Made by a program: the position numbers and the translations under genes. This document shows positions 46,101-57,959 of a stretch of 64,000 nt of DNA, piece by piece. A model generated the notes under the pieces. It saw only the letters and a list, made by a program, of their open reading frames with translations. It made no database searches and was not told the DNA's origin. The stretch's first letter is position 1. Each line of letters begins with the position of its first letter. This stretch comes from Blastomyces gilchristii SLH14081 (taxonomy: Eukaryota; Ascomycota; Eurotiomycetes; Onygenales; Ajellomycetaceae): the NCBI RefSeq assembly GCF_000003855.2, contig NW_003101670.1, positions 86,841 through 150,840 on the forward strand. The letters run 5' to 3'.

Positions 46101-47018
46101 CGCAATGCCAAAACACGGACTTCCATTTCTTGCAACTTGTCTGCATCTGCAGTAGTCCCTGCAGCAGTAATGGGGTCTGCATCTGTTGTATCGGCGGTCC
46201 GAACAGTCGCGATGCTTGTTCTTCGTCGCCGTGCGTGCTCCCGTTCCAGTTTTTCTGAAGACAAAGCCTTTTCTTGCAAGGGAAGTAGGTTTTCGGTGGA
46301 ATAAAGATTGTCCAAAATCACCGGCATCACGATGCTTAGCTGCTTGGTCCCGTCTAGGGCCAGAGCTTCAGAACTGACAATACTTTTAATAGCCCGCAAA
46401 CCAGCGTTTCGCCATCGCAGCCGCATGGGAAGTGACAATCCCGCCATTGCTGGAGCTAGGTGGTCGGCTGAAGCCAACTGCGCATAACTCCTAACAACAT
46501 TTCTATACAAGTTCACATATTCCTGATCCGCACCAAGGACCGTCATATCCTGGTGGCGGCAAAAGACATCGTAAGTCTCTATCGTCTCTTCCACCATCGG
46601 CAGGTCGTTTGAGCGGAGAACGGTATCGATTATTGTCAGAACGGAGAGCGCATATAGGGGTAGATCCCGTGGGACCTTCTCAATGAGCGCTGCGAGGATC
46701 TGGAGGGTAACTTGGACATTTCTAAAACGAGAAGAAGAAAAATGGATCAATAGTGGGAACAAGGCTTGAGTTGAGATTATTGCTCTATAGACAGCCAACG
46801 TACCCGAGCTTCATCCTCCAAACATCTCTAGCAGCTCTTTTCTCCAGAAATGCGCCAACCTTCTGGAGCTTACTTCGTCGCGTGCTCGCATAGTAGAGGA
46901 GATAACTAAGCTCTGACGAGTTGGGTTTGACCTCCTGAAACCCTTTCTGGAACCTTGGATAACATTTCAAGATCAAGACCTGATGTTTTGGTCGACACGA
47001 CTGCTGGAGGGAATTCAT
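43115..47018 (-). CDS. efr3: Efr3 homologue, plasma-membrane PI4-kinase scaffold
   Basis: Model: 47018-46804 and 46721-43115 (1273 aa), intron 46722-46803 (GTACGT...TTTTAG), phase closes (Gly). The first exon encodes the conserved N-terminus: CRPKHQVLILKCYPRF, ELSYLLYYASTRRSKLQKVG, FLEKR. The second continues NVQVTLQILAALIEKVPRDL and LPMVEETIETYDVFCRHQD, phrases that mark Efr3. The middle is helical (HEAT/ARM-like); the last 400 residues are Ser/Pro/Arg-rich, as in fungal orthologues. In yeast, Efr3 with Ypp1 anchors the Stt4 PI4-kinase at plasma-membrane patches; the basic, Cys-containing N-terminus is thought to bind membrane. The ATG at 47018 fits the usual start of the family. Confidence 0.92.
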
Positions 47019-49124
47019 TTGGGCAGCGGCTATTCTCAGTCTCCCGTTGCTTTATATGAATTTCTGTCTGCTTTCTCGTCCCGGACGGCAGAAAGGGTTG
47101 ATGTCCGGTAGGCGTTGAAATAAAAAGGGAGCGGCGGGATAAAAAAGGGAATGCACTACTGGGTCCGACAGGTTCCTAGCAAAAAACAGCAGCTTCCAGC
47201 CTTGGACCAACGTTAAACAGTGACTGCTTGGTGTTGGCTCCTGCGGCGGAAGGACAGATTCACCGACGGAGGAGGTGATTCAGGGATGAGACGGCCAGAA
47301 CGCGACGGGAAACGGCGGGCTGCTGGAGCAGCAGAGGATCAAGCCCAACCCAATTCAGACATGAAGAGGAGAGGCAGGATTCCAGAAGAGGGGAGAGAAC
47401 AAACCCAGCGCTGTTCAACTAGGCCATCTGCATCCTGTCAAAGAAGTCTTGTTGGAGGGACTTTAGGGGCAAGTCGAGAGATCAAATAATTAAATTTTCC
47501 GAGAGATGTTTTTGGATTTGATGTCAGGCAGAAAAAAGCAAGCAACTAACTAAATCAAGTTATTATTATTTAACACAGGGTCAGATTACAAGTATGATAC
47601 GGAACCATGGATACTTCTAGATGGCCCCCAAAAATAGGCTGATAACAAAACATGATTCATGTTTCAGTTATAAAGGCCAACAGAGGCAAAGGAGATTGGA
47701 AAATATTAATAACTCTTTCAAATTGAGTGCAAATTGAAACACTTTGTATTTCACATTGTAGTATTTACACAGTTAACTAATAAATTAATGACACATTTAC
47801 CGTGCATCCTCACAGAGCTGTACTGTACTGTATTGTACTGTTACAAACAAATACATACACCCTCTGCAACAAGTGATGAAAAAAAGGTAGCCACGCCGCG
47901 AATAAATATAAGGAAGTTATCTGCAACGAACTCAAGTGACCGGCTCTTATCGCGTCCTCTCAGTTGTACTTGGTATATCTGACGGAATGGTCGGCTAGCT
48001 ATCCGCGTCAAACCTTGGGAACCAGCGCTTCCTTGCATAAATCCATTATTACCCCACGAACTTGTGTTGACGTCGTCTCCCCCACTCTGGGGAACTGAAC
48101 TGTTTTACGGAGCTTAAAACACACACCGTCCACTTCTAAAAAACCACTGTTCGCTATAGATTTCAGTTGATATCGGTAGAATAAAATACGAAACTGTCTA
48201 ATAGTTCGAATTCCAAGCATGAGAGATAGAACAGGTATACACAGAGTGACATAAAATCTTGCTCGGAACCTCTGCTTGGTGTGGGCGCGTTTTCCCAGCA
48301 GTCCAAAGCCCGTCCCTATTGGTGAACTTGATCTTGGTTTCACAGCTCTCGCCTGGCCCAATTTCAATTTCCGACTGGCCGAGCAAGGATTATTGGGTGA
48401 AATTTCCCCGTTTTAGGCTGATCATTCAGACTGAATTTACCCCGGATGGCAAGGATGGAGGGGTGACGATGGAAGTGCCGGATCGGCTAGAGATGGCACT
48501 GTTTGCGCAAGGGCATCGAATGTGAAAAAGTTGATATACCAAGACTTGGGGCAATTGGTATCGTGTTATCCGGCGACCGGCGGGCTGCGGATTGATGTCT
48601 TTGTCGAGTTGTCGGGTAAAGGCGACACGAACAAAACCAAAAGGTGCCACAAATGGAAATTTTTTATCTTTTCCTTTGCTGTGCACCGTAGGCTTGTGTT
48701 GTCGGTCGTATATTCAACTGGTTGAACCCCGTCTGATCTAGTGGACCTTGCTTGCCTCGTCAAATCCGTGCACGAGGCTCGTGAATCCAGCAAAGGCCTT
48801 GGGCGTTTTCGTAGATGGTCATCGAGGTGGGGAGGATTGCCCAGCATTAGATATCGCGTTGCTATGGCCCAATCAGTCAGGCAGGCATATCGCTAGCAAC
48901 ACCATAACTAATTTTAATACATGTACAGTCCATGCGCATGTACTGTACATACATAGTTAGAGGTTGGCAGGTTCTTCTTCGCTTTTTCGCCCACTATTGC
49001 TCCAACGATTTACTATAACATCTCGGCATAAGCTGCATGTGACGCAGGATATATCCCACTGAGATCAAACCTCCATGACAGGGAATAATAGAAGAGAAAA
49101 GGCTGCTCATAGCCTGTTTTGCTT
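47019..49124. other. Gene-poor region between efr3 and med31
   Basis: The 5' region of efr3 lies at 47019-47500. A plus-strand stretch at 48350-48725 contains two coding-like blocks in different frames (EFTPDGKDGGVTMEVPDRLE and LGQLVSCYPATGGLRIDVFV); they may be a decayed fragment, but I cannot name a family. A 30-bp near-perfect palindrome lies at 48921-48950. Confidence 0.4.
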
Positions 49125-49643
49125 TCAAGTTCCAATCCCATTTCTGCCCTCAAGACCACCAGAACCAGTCAATTTCGCGGCGTCAGGCTCATTCTGCGCG
49201 GCTTTCTCATTATCATTCTCTCCAGCCCCCCCAGTGTCCCCCCCATGCGTGTCCCCTCCAGCACCCAACAGCGCCTCGATCACCTGTGGACGAATTACAG
49301 CCTGCCGGAAAGACTCGTCCTGCAGCAGCCGCAGTGCCCGTAACGTCGCGCCTGGATGTGTTAGAAACTGTACATACTCAGGGCGTTTCCAGTACGAGTA
49401 TAGATAGGCGAGGTAGGCGGCGAATGCTTGGGCATCGGAGGTAGGAGAAGACGGGGAATTATCGCCAGCGGCGCGAGATGATGCGGAAGAGGTGGAAGAC
49501 ACCCCAAGGAGGTGAGGATATGCGACGGCTAGGTGCGAGATGTAATGAGGGTTCGCGAGGGAGAGGACGAATTCGAGCTCAAGTGTGAATCGAGGGTTTT
49601 CTACATTGGGGATGGGTGGGTTGGGAGAGTTCGTTTGAGCCAT
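49125..49643 (-). CDS. med31: Mediator subunit Med31 (Soh1)
   Basis: A 172-codon intronless gene. It reads [20 protein letters not shown] then [20 protein letters not shown], a segment with small inserts, then [20 protein letters not shown] and [20 protein letters not shown], the conserved Soh1/Med31 core. The Ser/Ala-rich insert between the two halves and the Gly-rich tail are extra to the short yeast protein. Med31 belongs to the middle module of the Mediator complex in the nucleus and helps RNA polymerase II transcription. The ATG at 49643 has A at -3; an upstream in-frame ATG at 49661 is less likely. Confidence 0.93.
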   Translation of the reverse strand: MAQTNSPNPPIPNVENPRFTLELEFVLSLANPHYISHLAVAYPHLLGVSSTSSASSRAAGDNSPSSPTSDAQAFAAYLAYLYSYWKRPEYVQFLTHPGATLRALRLLQDESFRQAVIRPQVIEALLGAGGDTHGGDTGGAGENDNEKAAQNEPDAAKLTGSGGLEGRNGIGT

Positions 49644-50630
49644 GGTGCAAGTAAATATCAAAGGCTAGACGAGTACTTCGTGAGATATCATACGATATCA
49701 TACAGAACACCCCATTGAATTGCGTCGAAGATGTAAATGGTTGACACTTCTTGTTTGTTTCCACCAGGAGGCTAGGTTCGTCATCACGTGACATCAAACA
49801 TTCTTGTCCAAACGATCTGGGAGAAGGATCATTCTTCAAGGGGGTACCATGGTATGGGTAAGTTATAGTTAGGGCGCTTATCCATTCAACTTAGTTTCTT
49901 GTTTATTATAATCTCGAAAACAGTAAGGAAATGTCTGGTTCACAGCTCCAAAAATGATACGCGGGCATACTGTAGCACAGAAAAACCGCTTTTTTTTTGT
50001 TTTTTGTATGTCACTTTGGGTCAAGTTGGAGTTGGTAAACCAATGTGGAACGCGATTTGAAACAACTCCTTTGACATTCCCAGTGATACGTGTACCTCTC
50101 TCATTTGCCACACACACATTCAAGAAAGGCTGCTCAGGTTTTGACCCAGGGGAGGGGGAACGTTGTGTACTTGCTTACGGCGCTTCATCGCCAGACAGGA
50201 TGGATGGTCGATGGAGACCTCACGTTATGTTCTGAGCAATTTACAGCTAACAACGCGGGATATCTTCTTGTCAAAGGTACTTCTACAGTACCGTTTGTCT
50301 AAAGCATCACCCAGGTTGCAAAAGCTAAAAAGGAATATATCTAGTATCAAATTACAATCTCATAATATGGGTACACGTAAGAACTGGGAGGAACCATCAT
50401 ATAAAGTCGGCCTTGAATGAAACAAAATAACATAATGAAAGATGGCAGGAAAAAGGAAAAAAAAAAAAATGAAAAAATAGTGAGGGAAAGAAAAAACATG
50501 TCCCCTCGGTCAAGGGATGATCGTCTTGGAACATATGCAGCCCCATATGCACAAGGAGCTTGAGAAAGTGGGGGAAAAAAGGGAAAGCAAAGAAAATGAA
50601 AATGAACCGCTAGACCACAAAGATGTTCAT
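49644..50630. other. Spacer between med31 and desaturase
   Basis: The left end is the med31 5' flank; the right end holds an A-rich low-complexity tract (50450-50500) and the desaturase 3' end. No gene is supported. Confidence 0.4.
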
Positions 50631-52460
50631 TCAATGCGCATGCTCATGTGAATGAGCATGATGGTCAGTAAACACTCCATGTGCCGCGCACGCCCTTCTA
50701 CAATCCTCCAAAATCCGCGCCTGCATAGCCACATCCCCCAGTTTCTGAATAACCTTCTTATTCCCACCGAGGAACGTAAACACAGCATACGGAATTTCAA
50801 CCTCCTTGCAAAATTCCTGAACAAAACGCTGCGTCTTGCGCAGGTTATGCCGCGGGATTGTAGGGTACAGGTGGTGGATGGCCTGGAACTGGAGGCCGCC
50901 ATGGAAAAAGTCAAGCCACTTGGGGCAGTCCACGTCCATTGTGGTGCGGAGCATCTTTTGAGCAAAGGATTCATGAATGCCCAGATCAGCGGTGGACATG
51001 GCGTAGTGGGATAGAGTAATTTGGACGTGCAGGGGAGCGGTGACCATGTGCGAGATGAGCACAAATAAGACCCGGCTTGTCCATGTGGGAATAGAAGCAT
51101 AGACAACTCCGTAGCCAAACCAGGTCCAGAAGAAGACTTGGCCAACCAGTTCGAACCAGCGGTGCCACCAGGCAGGTCCTTTCTTGGGGCCGAGGCCCAT
51201 GATGAGATACTCCCAGCTAAGGAAGTAGAGGTTGAAGCGGCCAAAGAGAAGAATTGGGTAGTACATGTAGTGTTGATACTTAACTGTGAACCGGGCCACG
51301 GCATCAAAACCCATGACTCTATCATAATAGGTGCTGCGGAGACTGTTGAAAAACCTCGTAGTTAGCGCAAAGAATGGCATAAGTTGGATATCAGGGTCGT
51401 GCTCTGGCGAGTTTGTGACAATGTGATGGACATTATGGCTGCGTTTCCACCAGCCTAAACTCAATCCCCCGATAAAATCTGCGACGATGATTCCAATCGT
51501 GGCGTCGACTTTGTAAATGTGCGTAATGCCATTATGCCCTGCATCATGGGCAGTGAAGACAAGTTGATGCCAGAAGCAGCCCAGGAAGAATGCGGAAATG
51601 CAAAAGTAGGAGCGGCGTAGGAAAAATATGAAGAGTCCGAAAAATATAGAATATCGGAGTGCTTCGACTGCGTAGGCGGAGTAGTTGCACTGGTAGAGTC
51701 CCGCGGCACGGATGCGCTTTTCCAGGGCACGGTACTTTGCGCTAATATTGGCCTGGTGAGCCGGATCCACGGGAGGGTAAGTGGTCTTGTCCAGTATGAT
51801 TTCCTTCTGCGTGCAGGCGTCGACGATCGATAACCTCATTTCAGCCTCGGAGCTGAAATCTGCAGGTGGCGTGCTCGACCCAGCTGTCGACAGGTCTGTG
51901 CTAGAACCGTTTCTCCTCTCCCTCAAAACAGAATTCTCATCCGCAGAATCGAAGACTGGAGAAGGTGAGCGTGATCGTGAGCTCTCCTCACTGGATATCT
52001 CGCTCATTGTATCGGACCCGGTAACATCAGTGTCCTCCTGGTCTTTAACGTAGGTTCTAAAGCGGCCGCCTTGAATGGGAGGGAGGAAATTGGTCCATCT
52101 GCCTTCGACGCGGCCAATCTGGAATGCAGTCATGCGCTGTCTGGTTGCCTTGGAATGGAGTCTGAAGAATCGCCCCAAAGAAATAATAGTAAGCGCTGAA
52201 CATTGAGTTTTGGACCTGGAAAATAAGAGGAAGACTGGCTCTTACGCGTTCACTTCGTCTGTGGCATCTCTACCTACCATGTGCCTGATAGCCAAATCAC
52301 CCCCGGGATGGAACTTCAGCCAAGCATCGAGCTTAAGCACCTGGTCATCAACAACAACGATACATCGGCCATCGGCGATCATGCCCTCGATCTCCCTCCT
52401 CGACAAAACATTGGCCTTAGTCCTGGCCCCAGCCATAACTGGTGCAGAGGATCTATTCAT
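50631..52460 (-). CDS. Delta-8 sphingolipid (long-chain-base) desaturase, cytochrome b5 fusion
   Basis: Model: 52460-52246 and 52161-50631 (581 aa), intron 52162-52245 (GTAAGA...TTCAG), phase closes (Ala). Exon 1 encodes a cytochrome b5 domain with the haem motif HPGGDLAI (51-55) and MVGRDATDEVNA. A long acidic/Ser-rich insert follows. The desaturase domain has the three His boxes HDAGH (277-281), HNVHH (314-318) and QAIHH (498-502), the last with Gln in place of the first His as in front-end b5-fusion desaturases, plus several hydrophobic membrane segments. These ER enzymes desaturate the C8 position of the sphingoid base of fungal glucosylceramides. The protein ends in a His-rich tail (HHAHSHEHAH), which is uncommon. 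Delta-8 rather than acyl-group specificity is inferred from family resemblance and length. Confidence 0.9.
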
Positions 52461-54484
52461 TCAACGGAAAAATAACAGAGAAGAAATTCGGTACAGGTAT
52501 ATCGAATTTCCAGAGACATCGAACTTGGGAGTTTCGATGGGGTTGAAATTTGTCTAGAGATGTCGCATAGTGATGTTGAAAGAAAAAAAGATGTCAGCCA
52601 AAAAATCGAGAAAAGGGACATGATGCGATCCGGAGCACATGCAAGGGGGGGCGAATCAATAGCGGAGCCTAGAAAAGAGGACCATTGGTAACAAAGAGGG
52701 GCGAGTTTCCAATTTCTTTTATGGGGGTTAGACAGCTTCTGATTTGGCGGTCCCGGGGTGTTCCCACTGCCAACGCCAATCTGGGAGCGCCGCCATGTAA
52801 CCTCCATCCATCCCAAGCACGTTCCTCCGCAAACGCCGCCCTAAGGGTCAGGTACTTCACTCTGTCCTCTACCCCCAACCACAACGAATTGAAAGTTGCA
52901 GAATGATCCTGTTAATCCACCATTTTCTGCCTTGGCAATGAATGACCCACAAAATACGTCTCAAACATAATTCCCCAAAGGGCCAGAGCTGCGACAATCC
53001 GCTCAAGCACAAGTGAATTTTGCCGTTGGAAGTTGGAACTTGGAAGTGAGGCCAGGTAGGCTGACGCGTTTGTGTAAAGGCCCTGACTAGATTACCCGCA
53101 AGCGTCCCGTCGGTTATTAGTTGGGTGTGAAAGCTTGGCACAAGACCTGCTCCGCCTATTAATGGGGGCAATTTGGAATTTGGACTCCTGTTGTGAACAT
53201 AACACGGGCGCATTTTGTTAGTGAGTTGGCTTCACTGATCTCAGCAATCGCCTCCCGAACAGGCCCTTCTGTGACATCGATCACAACATCACTGAGAAAA
53301 ATCGACCCTATATTTTCCAGTAGTAATGTGCAACTACTCGGGCATCTGTTCTTTCTCTTTCCAGGCATTTTCTCCGACATGGATCCCAGAGAGTGCGTAA
53401 GTGAATCGTAAGACATTATCTGGCGCTAAGGACTCAGCCCCCCCCTCTCTCTCAACTCACTCGAGGCCTGAAAGAGGATGGGAGGAAAACAGTGTCATGG
53501 CGAGTAGCGAGCAAGTAGCGCGGAGCCAGGAACGCATCATCCTTCAACATGTCACAAGGGCTGGACATGAGAGCCTTGGGGGTCCGGCGACCAGCGCGCC
53601 GAATTCTCCCCAGAGTTAGTATCATATTTATCAACAGAAGCGCTAGAATGAGTTGAGCTGGGGGTAGATGTTCCTGGTTGAAAAGCCAGTCAGTGGGTGA
53701 TTATCGCAGATGGACAAGCGGGTTACTTGTAAAGAATTTTACCAACCAGACATCTCTTGGGCCATGATTTTCACGCTGGAATGTGGATTTTGTGAAAAAG
53801 GGAATGAGGGGCGGTAATATCTTCTTGCAAACCAGCGCCTCTCCTTTACAAGTAGAGTAGGCCGCTCGCTGCAACCTGATTTCATGGCCTGGGCTGAACT
53901 GAACTGCGGCACGTCTGTTAATTATTATTAGAGATGCATGCTGCGCTCCCACGCTCGCTAACTAACCTCCTCGAAATTGCGCTCTGCTGGCTACCTTGGC
54001 CATGTCAGTATTCGCCAGGGCAGAAATGTGACGGTATGAGATGAGGCAGCATGTTTCGCGGTGGGATGTGCCATCTGCTTGACTCTGCGCTTTATGGTCT
54101 CGCCCAAAGTTGAAAAAACAGGCAAGTCTGCTGAGCACTCTTGAGAAATGCGAGCTGGCAGCCTGTGATATAAGTACTTTCCAGCTTCTTGGGCTCTGAT
54201 GAATTACCAAGTTCCGGGACTTCCGGTTTGTTCGTGGAATTAGTAATTGTTCCTGGGTTTTGTGCCGCCAGTCCGCCTTGGAGAGCACAGCAGACCCACC
54301 AGACAAAGACAAAACAGGACGCGCTCTCTCTACATCATATAATCTCGCGAAATGGGATAAAACAATTGTACCAGAATATAAAACCTAGCAGCAGAAACTA
54401 TTTAATAATATTAAATATTATATATACGCGTAGTGTACGGTTCGAAATATGATTAATCTATTCATTTGAGTGTGCGTGGAAAAG
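52461..54484. other. Gene-poor region upstream of the desaturase
   Basis: The first few hundred bases are the desaturase 5' flank. Many short frames overlap on both strands but none shows a domain or a good splice pattern. I see no supported gene. Confidence 0.4.
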
Positions 54485-57040
54485 ATTAAAAAAAAAAAAA
54501 AAAAAAGCTTGAGCCCTGTCATCCGTGTGGCAAACAGACAGAAATTACTCCGTACCTTGTGTGCCAAAGCTCCAAGCACTGAACCCCGCTGTCTGACGGG
54601 GTGCTAAATAAAAATAAGCATTACTCACAAAAGGGCATCCATGACATCCATGGATCACAGAGTCTCCTTCCTGCAGGCCAAGTGCCGCTGCCTCACATTG
54701 CCTCACATATCTAGATAGGATTGCTAGGGTATATAAATATACTCACAAAGAGATTATCTTACAATAATTCCATAAATTCTACAATCTACCTCCGTGCTTC
54801 TTTGTACCATTGTTGCGTACGTGTTAATAGAAATTGTTACGCTGTAAAGCATCTTACGTATGTTTGCACGAAGAGAAATTGCTAATCGTAAACCTACAAA
54901 GGCGTCCGCCCAAGCCTACGATGAGAGATAGACTCACGTCAAGGGACCAAGCCAGCAGCAAGCAGCTCAAGAGCCATTCAGTGTTGCATCCTGCATTTTC
55001 TGCACTCCTGGCAGGCCCCATCTTTGCATCCACTCACATCCCATCACTTCCTCAATTGTGGCCCTTTTGCTAGGCTCCAGAACCAACATCAACTTTCATC
55101 ATGTCACAGAATGCATTCTCTGCCTCTGCTGAAAAGGTATCAAACCTCTTTCTCTCCTGTGGGTGTGCTGTATATGTTCAGTCAACTGCTGGATTCAGTC
55201 CCTGACCTCTTTTGCTTCATGAATATTGATTCTACCATCATTCAGGATTAAACACTGATGAGTGCCATTTGGCCCAGAGACTGTGAAGGAATCAAGCAGC
55301 TTTTGTATGTACATGTACAACAGCCTTTCCAGGGAGCCTGGATTGAGCACTAACTAGCTGTGAAAGAATCTACATCTTCTGAGTTCACTCAGCTGATGTT
55401 GCAGCAGAGATCTAGAGGGCAATAAGACAATTTTGCCTTCTATCCCCTGCCAGCCAGGCTGTGGCACTCAACTTCTTCCACAAATTTGCATTTAACTCTG
55501 CTGGGTTCCATGTGTGTTGCCATACTTCTGTGTGAGGGCAAAAGAGAGAGCTGTGTCTGGCTGCAGGATGGTCCAGTTACCCATGATCTTAAGCTGCGAA
55601 ATTGGAGAAAGGCATTGGTGGTTCAATTGGCCATGACTCTACGGAGTACCCAGGTGAGAAAGACATGTGAGTTATAGGATGGGAGAGTTGATGCTGTGTG
55701 GGTGGTTTACCAGGTATGTAACTCATTGAGCACAGCCAATCTGATTACTGGCAATCAGACACTCATTCAGCTTGAGTGTTAGCACATATATATACGGAGT
55801 ATACTCTGTATACAATATTAACCAGAGAGTCCATCTTGTTTATAGTTGTTAACTCACCTGTTCATTCATCTGCAATCCAGCCCACTATGCCTCTCCTCTG
55901 GAGAGATTATTGACAGGGTTTCCTAGCTCGAAGATCCAAAATCCAGGGCGGATTTTTTTATTTTTTATTTTTATTTTAAAGAAATGTGTCTCAGGATCGG
56001 TCTTGTTCTACTTCTGCTATTATACTCCTGCTCACCTTGCGAAATATATAAAAGATGTATGGTTTGTTGATCTCCTCTAGCAAGCTGCTAGCTAACCAAC
56101 AGGTCTAAGTACATGTACATTCATAGCAGATCTTTGTCCCTCTTTCTGTATATCCGTGTCTAGGACGGGGAATTCCAGGTAGAGGTGCAAAGTGCTACGA
56201 CGACGGGGGGTTGGATTGGACACCCTTCAATCCGGATATCAGGCCCTTGGTTGTGGAAATGAAGATTATCCATTTTAAACAAGATTGAACTTGATCGCGG
56301 GATTTGGAGGTCTGGAGGTCGGGTCCCGACGCGTTGCGGTAAGGATCATGGAAAATGAGTGGTTTGATCTCGACAGGATTCCTGGTTTTCTTCGCGGATA
56401 TTTGGGGGAATTTGAGTGACTATTATGGTGGTTTGAGTTCCGCATTGGTTATTATATAACTCCGTTAGTTAAGCCGGCTAGGCTCCAGGCGTGGTTGTGG
56501 AGGACAAGAACACTGGGACACGATGCAAGATCAACAGCAAGCAGGGCAGGGCATCATTCAGTGGCCATGGTTGGAGCTTAGGAAATACCAAAAGCTGCGA
56601 GCGAGTATAGTCAGGAACAGAAGTTAGATCGTCACCATGGAACAATAATGATGATACACAGGGTTTTTCGTAGCAACGTATCCGAACTTCCACGTAACCC
56701 ACCTCGCTGTGACCTTCGTCCATTCCAGTTGTCCCGTGTGTTTTCGCAATCGTCATCCATTGATATCGTAGCTGGAGATCTCGATGTTGCAGACAGATAT
56801 GGTCCATTTAATTGGCGTGAGAATCCCCCTGTGGAACTCCGTGGTGGCCAAGGATTGTGCATAGTAGTGTAGTGTACTCCGTAACTAGCGTAGTGTAGTG
56901 TGTCTCTCCGTCTCCGAGTAAGTCGGCTTCAATATTTATACATAATAGTATGCTTCCTTACCTACAACCTTCGACCTTAACAGCCCCCTTATTTAATAAT
57001 TAGTTAATAATGTTCACAGTTGCACCCGCCGTCGATCCCC
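54485..57040. other. Gene-poor region with poly-A tract and CpG-free segment
   Basis: An 18-A run lies at 54489-54506. The segment about 54938-55596 has no CpG although its GC content is ordinary. A TGTACATGTACA motif lies at 55307-55318. Around 55960 there is an A/T-rich stretch. No gene is supported. Confidence 0.45.
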
Positions 57041-57959
57041 CTGGCCAGTTCCGCTTTTACCTCCCCCGTTATTAGCTATTATTATTCTTCTTCTTCTTTC
57101 ATTCGTTAACATAAATAATAATATTATTATTGACCCGTGATCTCTCTCCGTAGGTTTCCCCTGGATTTCGGGAACATTGCTCAACTCCGTCCCAGGCTCT
57201 CAAATCGACCCCGTAACCAAGTCTACCCCATGTAATCCTCTCATCAAGCTCGTTCTCCGTCTGTTCTGTTCTGTTTGTCCTTGTCCGCTTCATCCCTCTC
57301 ATTGTTGTTCCCCGCCCTTTGCCCAGGCTCACGCTCTGCTTGGTCGCCACATCCGTTTGTTTCACCTGTCAGGAAGCCCCCCGTTGATTCGTCCCAGCTG
57401 GTCAAGGGCTTTCTCCTAACATCACCAATCGATCTACTCCGCAGCTTTGTGAGTGATAAGTTAGCTGACTGCGTAAATATTATTAGTTTCGCCATTGCTG
57501 GGCGTATCCACCTCGTCATCGTCTAACTTGCCGTCTGTGTCCACTGCGTTCCCTCACACTCGTCCCTGATCATCATTCCATCGTCCGACATTCGACCAAA
57601 CTGACGACAAAACAACAACGGGCGGTTAGGGGTTTCGAGCAAACAGAGGATACTTCGCGCGACCACCAACCATCCTCTGTTAGATCGGCCGTTTTTATTG
57701 TCGAATAAGAAGAAAGAAAATAAAGAAACCAAGAAAGGAGGAGCTGCTATCCAGGCCTGTTCCTGTTCCTGTTCCTGTCTTTGAACTGCTGGCTGTTGGT
57801 TTGTTCATAGGTTCACAGGATCCCCCTGCCTGCCGGTAGACTCTTTTTTGCCTGAAACCTGCTCCCAGCTGCTTGCCCCAGCTGCTGCTGCTGCTGCTGC
57901 TGCTGTGACTTCATCGTCCTTGCCCTTAATATTCGTAATACCACACTGTCACTCTCACC
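57041..57959 (+). promoter_or_regulatory. Promoter and long 5' leader of pal1
   Basis: The region upstream of pal1 contains CT-rich stretches and two microsatellites: (CCTGTT) repeats at about 57756-57779 and (GCT) repeats at about 57881-57906. The leader is probably long, since the coding start at 57960 directly follows CACTCTCACC. No other gene is supported. Confidence 0.4.

Noticed and set aside
47220..47489. 89-codon plus-strand frame upstream of efr3
   Set aside because: It lies in the probable promoter/leader of efr3, is Arg/Gly-rich low complexity, and has no recognised domain.
48008..48367. 119-codon minus-strand frame
   Set aside because: No domain recognised, and it overlaps other equally open frames on the plus strand; coding potential is unclear.
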